A DNA stretch of 7,510 nt, taken from contig JAHDXX010000158.1 of NCBI GenBank assembly GCA_023384025.1, forward strand, positions 1 to 7,510, given 5' to 3'. The notes below the pieces were generated by a model. The model did no database searches and was not told the DNA's origin. It was given only the letters and a program-made list of their open reading frames with translations. Position 1 is the first letter of the stretch. Each line of letters starts with the position of its first letter. Made by a program: the position numbers and the translations under genes. Positions 1-5,276 of this stretch are shown one piece after another. The stretch comes from Sphingomonadaceae bacterium. GTDB taxonomy: Bacteria > Pseudomonadota > Alphaproteobacteria > Sphingomonadales > Sphingomonadaceae.

Positions 1-2333
1 CCCTTGCGGTCGGTCAGGCGAACAGCGGCGACCGGGCGGGTGCGGCCATCGGCTACAAGCTGCGAACGTTCGGGCAGGAATTCTGCCCGCCAGGGAAGCG
101 AGACGAATGCGACATCGCGGTCAAGCTGTGCGTGGACGGAGCCATCGGCATTGCGCACGATCGCCACGAGCCTGGTGTTGGCCTCGGTCAGGGCAACCCC
201 GCGCCACAGCGAAACCGCATGGGTCTTGCGCTTGGCCGCGCGCACACCCTCGTAAGCGACCGTGTCCACCGGCTTGCCGTTGACCAGCAGTTCGACCGTC
301 TGGTTGACTTCGTGGCGCACCACGACGCGGACCGACGGGGCACGCGGGTTGTGCTCCACTTCCGGGAAAAGGAACTCGGCAGGACCATCGCCCATTGCCA
401 GCCAGTCTACGTCGGCACCGGCAGCTTCCTGGTTGGTGCGGACTGCGGCGGTGGCGCCATCAGACTTTTCAGACGCGCCGGTGCGCTCGGCAGTGGCGGG
501 CGCCGCTGGGGTATCTGGGGCCGCTTCGAAGCCCGGAACGTCGGCCGAGAAGTCGGCGACAATCAGGCTTCCGCCCTGACCGATCACGAAGGCAGAGCTT
601 GCATTGCCGGCCGTGCGGGTCGAACGGTTGCAGTCGATGAACCGGCCACCTTCGGGCAGGGTCTGGCGCTGAACCTGGACCACATGGGTGCCCGGTACGA
701 CGCCTTCGAAGTGATAACGGCCATCGCGGTCAGTGATGGCGAAGCTGCCGTCTTCCAGCATGACACGCACGCCGGGAATGCCGGGGCGGTTGTCGAACTG
801 CGAGCAGGCTCCCGCCGTCACCCGCCCGATGATGGTCATGCGCGAGGCGATCGTGTCACGCTCGATCCGCACCGCAGCCTCCGCGACGGCGCGGTTGCCC
901 CGCGGATCGACTGCTTCGACGCGGTTCAGCGCCTGCCCGGGAGGGGCATCGGCCCGCACTGTGGCGGCATAGGTGATGCGTGTGGCAGCGCCGGGGGCGA
1001 CCACCGGCAGGGCAATGCGCAACCAACGACCGTCTGGGCTGATCGAAGCCTGTCCCGCGTCGGCAGGCTGGCCATCGACGCGGATCGAATCCGGCCGCAG
1101 GCGCAGCCATGGCGAGGGGGTGTCGACCACCGAGACGTTGCGCTTGCTGCGTTGCCCGTCAACGTTGCGCACGGTGACGGTATAGAAAATCGCGTCGCCG
1201 GGCTGCGCCGTGGTGCGCGAAGCCGTTTTGCTGAGACCGACCGCGATGCCGGGGCGATCGACCGGGATATCCACCCGCACCGGCTCGACTGTCTGGAGCG
1301 CAAAAGACGCGCCGTAGGACGCATCGGAGATCACGAAAGGCGATCCGTCGGGCCGGGTCAGACCCGCCAGACCTGGCGGCGCAACGGCCGATGGCGCCGA
1401 ATAGGGCGCGGGCGGTTCAACAACTACGCGGTAGTTGCCGAAAGCGGCAAGCGGGAAGCGGTATTCCCCTGGCGTCATCGCGTAGACATTGCCCGCGCCG
1501 TCGGTGACCGGCTGACCGGAGAAAACGACCGAGGGCCAGGGGGTTACACCATCATCGGCGAACACAGGCACCAGCGCGCCCGTAGCAGCATCGACCAGTG
1601 AGACACGAGCGCCTGATACAAGTGTGCCGTCTTCGCTGTCGAAGACATAGCCGAACGGATCGGCCAGCACCGAAACCAGCGTCGTGCTGACGGGTGGCGT
1701 GCTGTCGCTGTGCCCGATGGCGACAGTGATCTGGTCGCCGCTTTCGACGCTCAGGACGCAGTCGTTCGGCACCGGATCAGGCGGGATACGGCGGGTCGGA
1801 ATTGCACCGGTGAAAACCCCGGTGTTCACTCCGGTTTCAAACACGGTCAATGCCTCGCGATCACCGCGCGGCGTGGTCAACACAGCGACAACCTGATCGA
1901 TCGCGGAGGGATCGCGGTTGGCATAGGCTGCGTCGAACCGCAGGACCAGCGTCTCGCCCACGCGCAATTCATGTGTCGGGGAGACCGGCAGGTTTACAGA
2001 GCCGCTACCAATCCCGCCCGGCAAGGGCAGGGTGCTGCCGCCGCACAGCGAAGGGGTAACCGGTAAGGTCGCAGTACCGCCTGCGACCGGGTGGAAGGTC
2101 TCGAGCATGACGGGCACTTGCTCGACCGAGATGGACACGGTGTTGGAGCTTGTCTCACGCAAAGCGCCGCCTTCGGTCCAGCTGGCCCGGGCGGTATTGG
2201 TGATAGTCTGGCCATGGGCCGGGGCGAGAGCGACCAGCAGCATTGCCAGGAATGCGGCTGACAGTTCGCGGAAGGTGAGCAGGCGACCCATTGGAAGCTG
2301 GCCGGCGCCGGAGCGCCGGCCAAGTCCTTTCAT
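1..2333 (-). CDS. Large exported multidomain DUF11 / carboxypeptidase-regulatory-like protein, 3' end outside the window
   Basis: The frame is open from 2333 to base 1, giving 777 residues without a stop, so the C-terminus is missing. Residues 1-41 form a signal peptide (basic start, hydrophobic stretch about 25-38, AHG-Q). Residues 43-71 carry the N-terminal module (ITNTARASW, then SNTVSISVE) shared with two upstream paralogs. About 219-310 resembles an SdrD-B/prealbumin-like fold (DPFGYVFDSEDGTLVSGARV). About 362-490 is a clear DUF11/TIGR01451 repeat (GLSKTASRTTAQPGDAIFYT). About 498-560 is a carboxypeptidase-regulatory-like domain (GIPGVRVMLEDGS, then TDRDGRYHFEGVVPGTH). An Ala/Thr-rich linker (600-640) leads to another beta-rich region from about 643 (HNPRAPSVRV). 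Cysteines C97/C192 and C510/C568 could form disulfides. No catalytic motif is visible. The ATG at 2333 overlaps the upstream stop (TGATG), implying translational coupling; an in-frame ATG at 2291 is the alternative and retains the signal peptide. A surface scaffold or anchor is inferred from context and architecture; an outer-membrane barrel beyond base 1 is possible but not visible. Confidence 0.88.
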   Translation of the reverse strand, partial: MKGLGRRSGAGQLPMGRLLTFRELSAAFLAMLLVALAPAHGQTITNTARASWTEGGALRETSSNTVSISVEQVPVMLETFHPVAGGTATLPVTPSLCGGSTLPLPGGIGSGSVNLPVSPTHELRVGETLVLRFDAAYANRDPSAIDQVVAVLTTPRGDREALTVFETGVNTGVFTGAIPTRRIPPDPVPNDCVLSVESGDQITVAIGHSDSTPPVSTTLVSVLADPFGYVFDSEDGTLVSGARVSLVDAATGALVPVFADDGVTPWPSVVFSGQPVTDGAGNVYAMTPGEYRFPLAAFGNYRVVVEPPAPYSAPSAVAPPGLAGLTRPDGSPFVISDASYGASFALQTVEPVRVDIPVDRPGIAVGLSKTASRTTAQPGDAIFYTVTVRNVDGQRSKRNVSVVDTPSPWLRLRPDSIRVDGQPADAGQASISPDGRWLRIALPVVAPGAATRITYAATVRADAPPGQALNRVEAVDPRGNRAVAEAAVRIERDTIASRMTIIGRVTAGACSQFDNRPGIPGVRVMLEDGSFAITDRDGRYHFEGVVPGTHVVQVQRQTLPEGGRFIDCNRSTRTAGNASSAFVIGQGGSLIVADFSADVPGFEAAPDTPAAPATAERTGASEKSDGATAAVRTNQEAAGADVDWLAMGDGPAEFLFPEVEHNPRAPSVRVVVRHEVNQTVELLVNGKPVDTVAYEGVRAAKRKTHAVSLWRGVALTEANTRLVAIVRNADGSVHAQLDRDVAFVSLPWRAEFLPERSQLVADGRTRPVAAVRLTDRK
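2299..2322 (-). other. Perfect 10-bp hairpin at the junction of the third and fourth DUF11 genes
   Basis: The minus strand reads TGGCCGGCGC, a TCCG loop, then GCGCCGGCCA: ten fully complementary base pairs closed by a tetraloop. It begins 10 nt after the stop codon of the 368-aa gene and ends 7 nt before the ATG at 2291. No T-run follows, so it does not look like a rho-independent terminator. If translation of the large protein starts at 2291 this is an intergenic stability, processing or start-occluding element; if it starts at 2333 it is coding sequence for residues about 4-12. The perfect symmetry in such a short gap favours a role at the RNA level. Confidence 0.6.
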
Positions 2334-3439
2334 CAGTCGACGGTTGCCCGGAACACCAGCGCGGCGTGCTCGCCCGGATCGAGATCATCCAGCGTGCCCG
2401 ATACCTCGCCAGCAGCGATGCTCCCGGCACCCGTTACGGTGGCGGTGCAGGCGTTGGTGGCAATGGCGACCGGACCGGTGATGTTGATCGCGCCCGTCTG
2501 GGTGAGACCAGCCGGAACCGGGTCGTTGACGACAATGTTCGTCGCCGTGGCAGAGCCGCTCGTGTTGGCAACGACGATGCAATATTCGATCGTTGCGCCC
2601 GGGATGGCCTTCGGATTGGTGGTGCCGTTGACCGGATCGTCGATCACCGTGCTGACCTTGGAAGCGGTCAGGTTGGCGCCGGCGATGATCCAGGTGCCGG
2701 TGTCCGAGTGGACCCCGTCCTTGGCGTCGTCACCGGTCGCATCACCTGTTGCATCGGCAAAGGTGTTCTGCACCGTGGTCTTGTTGTCGGCGCTGGCGGA
2801 ATCGTCCGTCGTGATCGCGGTGCCACCGGTGCCGACAAAGCCTGCAACTCCGGTGATGGCTGCGCCAGCCGTTACGCCCGTGGCGAACTGTGCCGAGAGG
2901 ATGACGCTCGCTTCCTGGCCGTCGGTCGGCAGGGTCGGCGGCGAGCCCGGCGTGATAATCATGTCGGAGACGACGAACACGGTCACCGCTTCGCCCGACT
3001 CCAGATCGGCGAGCGAGCTTGCGAGCGTGTCGGTGCCCACGTCGAACACACCGTTGTTGTTGGTGTCGACGAAGATCCGCACGTTGGTTGCGTCGAAATC
3101 GTCACCCGTCACCTGTTCGGCGGCGAGGAGGAAATCGACGGTGTCGTTCGACAGGTTGGTGACGAGGAAAGTCGTGACCACGTCAGTCTGGCCCGGGGCG
3201 ACAGAGACCGCGGCAGAATCCTGCCAGGTAACGGTCACGTCCAGTTTGCGGTCGACCACGAAGGTGTCCGTGGCTTCGACCTGGTTCTGGTCAACGTTGT
3301 TGACCTTGTAGTCGACGAACACCGTGTTCTCGATCGATGTGCCGGCAGCTACGCCAACCGGCGCTGCGGCAGCACCAGTCGCACCCGCCACCACGGCGAA
3401 TGCGCTGATGGATGCCAACAGCATTCTCTTGCGCGTCAT
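2333..3439 (-). CDS. Exported DUF11-domain protein, 368 aa, paralog of the first gene of the operon
   Basis: The product has a signal peptide (MTRKRMLLAS start, hydrophobic stretch 8-25, AAA-AP cleavage near 26). Residues 33-62 hold the shared module (AGTSIENTVFVDY). Residues about 66-190 form a beta-rich domain with an EF-hand-like loop at 125-137 (DTNNNGVFDVGTD; possible ligands D125, N127, N129, D133). A Gly/Ala/Thr-rich, Asp-containing stretch (190-250) leads to a C-terminal DUF11 domain at about 256-368 (PGATIEYCIVVANTSG, then NDPVPAGL). C287 and C331 lie in that domain and could pair. The start is supported by GGGGAG 8 nt upstream of the ATG. Domain order matches the 324-residue protein at 4968-3994, so the two look like diverged duplicates separated by the small gene. 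No enzymatic residue pattern is seen. A secreted or surface structural subunit is the best inference; the family name alone does not give a function. The stop codon overlaps the next gene's upstream ATG by one base. Confidence 0.9.
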   Translation of the reverse strand: MTRKRMLLASISAFAVVAGATGAAAAPVGVAAGTSIENTVFVDYKVNNVDQNQVEATDTFVVDRKLDVTVTWQDSAAVSVAPGQTDVVTTFLVTNLSNDTVDFLLAAEQVTGDDFDATNVRIFVDTNNNGVFDVGTDTLASSLADLESGEAVTVFVVSDMIITPGSPPTLPTDGQEASVILSAQFATGVTAGAAITGVAGFVGTGGTAITTDDSASADNKTTVQNTFADATGDATGDDAKDGVHSDTGTWIIAGANLTASKVSTVIDDPVNGTTNPKAIPGATIEYCIVVANTSGSATATNIVVNDPVPAGLTQTGAINITGPVAIATNACTATVTGAGSIAAGEVSGTLDDLDPGEHAALVFRATVD

Positions 3440-3447
3440 GTGTTGTA

Positions 3448-3453
3448 CTCCCC
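3448..3453 (-). promoter_or_regulatory. Ribosome binding site of the 368-aa DUF11 gene
   Basis: On the minus strand GGGGAG stands 8 nt before the ATG at 3439. It is the best Shine-Dalgarno match in the DUF11 operon and fixes this start. The other operon genes have weaker sites (CAGG for the first, GGGA for the second) or rely on stop/start overlap (the fourth), so this gene may be translated most efficiently. Confidence 0.6.
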
Positions 3454-3480
3454 AATGGTGCGAGGACGACCCTCATGTTT

Positions 3481-3500
3481 TCCCTTGTTAGTCAAAGGGA
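3481..3500 (-). repeat. Small inverted repeat between the second and third DUF11 genes
   Basis: The arms TCCCTT and AAGGGA form a perfect 6-bp stem around an 8-nt loop, 5 nt downstream of the 159-aa gene's stop codon. On the minus strand it is followed by AAAACATG and not a T-run, so it is not a canonical terminator. It could protect the 3' end of a processed upstream message or be chance. The 66-nt gap holding it is the only sizeable gap in the operon. Confidence 0.35.
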
Positions 3501-3505
3501 TGTAT

Positions 3506-3985
3506 TCACCGGATCACGGCGAAATAGTTGACCGAACCCTGCTGGCCGGGCGTGAGCGTGGCGAGGGTCCAGCGAATGTGGGTGACGTCAGCCAGCTCGG
3601 CCGGACGGTCGGCGCCGTCCTCCAGTGTGACCGACAGTGCGGCGAAACGACCGAATGTCTTGCCGCCGTCGACCGAGACTTCGAAATCCCCGTCTTCGGC
3701 GAGCATTACCGCCTTCGGCAGCGGATTGGTGACCACGAAGTCTTCAACGATCTCCGCCGAAGAGTTGGTGTAGCGGGTGGTGAACACCAGCCGGTCACCC
3801 GGGATGACCTGACTGGGCTCTTCCAGCACGGTCCTGGCAGTGCCGTTCTCATCAACCGTTCGGATGACCTTGACGTCTCCGCTCAGCGAAACGGCCGATG
3901 CACTCTGGGCGTGGGCCATCGGCACAGCCAGTTGCATGACCAGGACCAGCGAAAGGGCGACGAATATCCGGTTGAGCATGTTCAT
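3506..3985 (-). CDS. Small exported DUF11-like single-domain protein, 159 aa
   Basis: A signal peptide covers residues 1-26 (hydrophobic stretch 7-22, AHA-QS cleavage). The mature part of about 133 residues is essentially one DUF11-like beta-sandwich: IPGDRLVFTTRYTNSSAE, then VVTNPLPKAVML, and a closing ATLTPGQQGSVNYFAVIR. This matches the usual PGD-x-x-x-Y/F-x-x-x-x-N-x-G/S and N-P/D-P-x-P pattern of the family. It lacks the N-terminal INTA module and the EF-hand-like loop of its neighbours, and has no cysteine in the mature part. It starts 8 nt after the stop of the first gene. Two ATGs are possible: 3985 (M1), where GGGA is too close, and 3979 (M3), 8 nt after that GGGA; the signal peptide is intact either way. 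Its position between two long paralogs suggests a minor subunit, cap or periplasmic adaptor of the same assembly; this is inference from context only. Confidence 0.88.
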   Translation of the reverse strand: MNMLNRIFVALSLVLVMQLAVPMAHAQSASAVSLSGDVKVIRTVDENGTARTVLEEPSQVIPGDRLVFTTRYTNSSAEIVEDFVVTNPLPKAVMLAEDGDFEVSVDGGKTFGRFAALSVTLEDGADRPAELADVTHIRWTLATLTPGQQGSVNYFAVIR

Positions 3986-3993
3986 TTTCCCGT

Positions 3994-4968
3994 TCAGTCG
4001 ATCTCGACCTGGAAGGTCACGGAATGGGTTGTGCCGGCAGCGACCGTGCCGAGGTTGACGGCAACACCGCTGGCGGACGCTTCCCCGGCATCGGTGTCGG
4101 CGGCATCGGTCAGGGCATTGGTGTCCAGCGTCAGGGTGCCAGGGGCATATGTGGTGGACGTCGGGATGGCGTCGGTGATCAGCAGGTCGTTGATCGACCC
4201 GGTTCCGACCACTGTTGCGGAAAGCGTGAAGGTCGCGATTGCGCCGGGGACCGGCTGCGTGCCGCCAAACGGATCGGTAATCACTACGCTCTTGACCAGC
4301 GAGACGGTTGCCACGCTGGAGATCAGCGATCCGACATCATCGTCATCGGCGCCAGTGCTGCCGACCACCGCGTCCACGCCGCCTTCGCCGGCACCGGTGA
4401 ACACATCGCCGGGGGTGCCAGTTCCCGTATCGGCCTCTGCCAGCAGGCGCACCTGGCTGGTCTGGCCATCGGTCGTTCCGCCGGGCGCGGTGACCAGCAC
4501 GAAAACGGTGATCGATTCGTCCGGATTGAGGCTCGCCGAGGTGCCGCCGTTGGCGAGCAGGACATCGGTGCCCGCATCATAAACGCCATTGCCGTTGCTA
4601 TCGATCGCGAGGCCATCAATCGTGACATCGAAATCGTTGCCGGACACCGCCGGGTTGGCGGTCAGAACGAACGGTTCGGGGCCATTACCCGTATTGGTTA
4701 CCGAGAAGGTCAGCACGGTCGTTGAGGTAATCGGCAGCGCGCTGGCATCCTGCGAGGCGACAGCCACATCGAGCAATTCGGCCACCTGGAAGCTGACCGT
4801 GTTCGAATCGATGACCTGGGTCGGGCCGCCAGTATTGTAACTGGCGCTCGCCGTGTTCTCGATCAGGGTACCGGCCGGGATGCCTGCTGCGAGGGCGTGC
4901 GAACCCATCGCGAGGGTTGCGCAAAGGGTGCCCCCAAGGGCTGCGAAACGAAAGGCTGCGTAAGTCAT
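3994..4968 (-). CDS. Exported DUF11-domain protein, 324 aa, first gene of the DUF11 operon
   Basis: The first 28 residues are a signal peptide (hydrophobic 5-21, HALA-AG cleavage). Residues 32-62 carry the shared module (AGTLIENTASASY, then DSNTVSFQVAE). About 65-180 is a beta-rich domain whose middle holds an EF-hand-like loop at 123-135 (DSNGNGVYDAGTD). A Gly/Asp-rich linker with four consecutive Asp residues (208-211) precedes a C-terminal DUF11-type domain at about 218-324 (VPGAIATFTLSATVVGTG, then TDAIPTSTTY). The mature protein is strongly acidic and has no cysteine after the signal peptide, so a soluble extracellular protein is likely, with calcium binding possible but unproven. The ATG follows a partial Shine-Dalgarno (CAGG) by 6 nt. 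Upstream is an 88-nt leader, then tRNA-Ser on the same strand, so either a promoter in the leader or read-through from the tRNA drives the operon. Function is unknown; the DUF11 family is known mostly from bacterial and archaeal surface proteins, including chlamydial OmcB. Confidence 0.9.
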   Translation of the reverse strand: MTYAAFRFAALGGTLCATLAMGSHALAAGIPAGTLIENTASASYNTGGPTQVIDSNTVSFQVAELLDVAVASQDASALPITSTTVLTFSVTNTGNGPEPFVLTANPAVSGNDFDVTIDGLAIDSNGNGVYDAGTDVLLANGGTSASLNPDESITVFVLVTAPGGTTDGQTSQVRLLAEADTGTGTPGDVFTGAGEGGVDAVVGSTGADDDDVGSLISSVATVSLVKSVVITDPFGGTQPVPGAIATFTLSATVVGTGSINDLLITDAIPTSTTYAPGTLTLDTNALTDAADTDAGEASASGVAVNLGTVAAGTTHSVTFQVEID

Positions 4969-4988
4969 AGACAGCCTGGTAACGGCAA

Positions 4989-5003
4989 ATGGTTAACGAA
5001 CCA
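4989..5003 (-). promoter_or_regulatory. Inverted repeat with TTAACCAT in the operon leader, possible operator
   Basis: TGGTT-AACG-AACCA (4990-5003) is a perfect 5-bp inverted repeat 21 nt upstream of the first DUF11 start. The minus strand reads GTTAACCAT across it, matching the half-site form of the alphaproteobacterial CtrA box; a second TTAACC lies at 5014-5019, 19 nt from the first TTAA, so the classical TTAA-N7-TTAA spacing is absent. Further upstream the palindrome CCTATAGG (5024-5031) could be part of a -10 or a second operator. No convincing -35/-10 pair was found in the leader. Confidence 0.25.
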
Positions 5004-5056
5004 CCAAAGGGCGGGTTAATTTGCCTATAGGTATTGGGTCAGATTTCAGGGGGTTG

Positions 5057-5146
5057 TGGCGGACAGGGTGGGATTCGAACCCACGGAGGGCTTGCACCCT
5101 CGCCGGTTTTCAAGACCGGTGCATTCAACCGCTCTGCCACCTGTCC
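5057..5146 (-). tRNA. tRNA-Ser (anticodon UGA)
   Basis: The minus strand folds as a class II tRNA of 90 nt including an encoded CCA (5059-5057). The acceptor arms are GGACAGG (5' end at 5146) and CCTGTCC with discriminator G, as usual for serine tRNAs. The D-arm has GCAGAGCGGTTGAATGC, the anticodon stem is CCGGT/ACCGG around loop CTTGAAA, giving anticodon TGA at 5112-5110. The long variable arm is GAGGGTGCAAGCCCTC, and the T-arm is GTGGG TTCGAAT CCCAC. It reads UCA (and UCG by wobble) codons. Its 3' end faces the DUF11 operon; no repeat of its 3' end is visible elsewhere in the window, so integration at this tRNA is not supported here. Confidence 0.97.
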
Positions 5147-5157
5147 GCGCTTTTGCC

Positions 5158-5186
5158 GCGCTAGCGAGCGTGCGGACATTTGTCAC
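5158..5186 (-). promoter_or_regulatory. Possible promoter of the tRNA-Ser gene
   Basis: On the minus strand GTGACA (5186-5181), near the -35 consensus TTGACA, is followed after exactly 17 nt by TAGCGC (5163-5158), a loose -10. The tRNA 5' end lies 11 nt further on, which would give a very short 5' leader. The -10 match is weak, so this is a positional argument mainly. Confidence 0.35.
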
Positions 5187-5276
5187 CCTTCGTTTGATCG
5201 GTTCGGCCTGCCGCTAAGTTCCGGCCTGCTGACGAAAACCGTTTCTACCCTGCTTCTGCTTGTGCAAGATGGAGCG

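Noticed and set aside
470..515. Ala/Thr/Pro-rich segment of the large protein as a possible tandem repeat
   Set aside because: Residues about 605-630 are low in complexity but show no regular period; a flexible linker explains them.
132..1601. 489-codon open frame on the plus strand
   Set aside because: It lies antisense to the large DUF11 protein, whose frame has continuous recognisable domains. The predicted peptide is His/Arg/Gly-rich without any domain, as expected from the opposite strand of a GC-rich gene.
1860..1868. RGD tripeptide (residues 156-158) in the large protein as an integrin-type adhesion motif
   Set aside because: RGD is common by chance in Arg/Gly/Asp-rich proteins and nothing else points to host-cell binding.
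2394..3311. 305-codon plus-strand frame rich in Val, Ala, Ser and Thr
   Set aside because: It is another antisense frame of the 368-aa DUF11 gene. Its low-complexity, membrane-like look comes from the complement of Thr/Asp/Ala/Asn codons.
3481..3500. Rho-independent terminator after the 159-aa gene
   Set aside because: The stem is only 6 bp with an 8-nt loop and is followed by AAAACATG rather than a T-run on the coding strand.
2291..4582. 763-codon open frame on the plus strand
   Set aside because: It runs antisense through three signal-peptide-bearing DUF11 genes and even their intergenic gaps; composition is shadow-like and no domain is recognisable.
5057..5146. Attachment site of a genomic island at the tRNA-Ser 3' end
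   Set aside because: No second copy of the tRNA 3' end, no integrase and no clear base-composition shift is visible in the window.
5034..5276. N-terminal extension of the MltB-type gene by 81 codons
   Set aside because: The extension reads through the complement of tRNA-Ser, giving a GGIRTHGGL-type peptide that is a known artefact of antisense serine tRNA, and it would bury the signal peptide.
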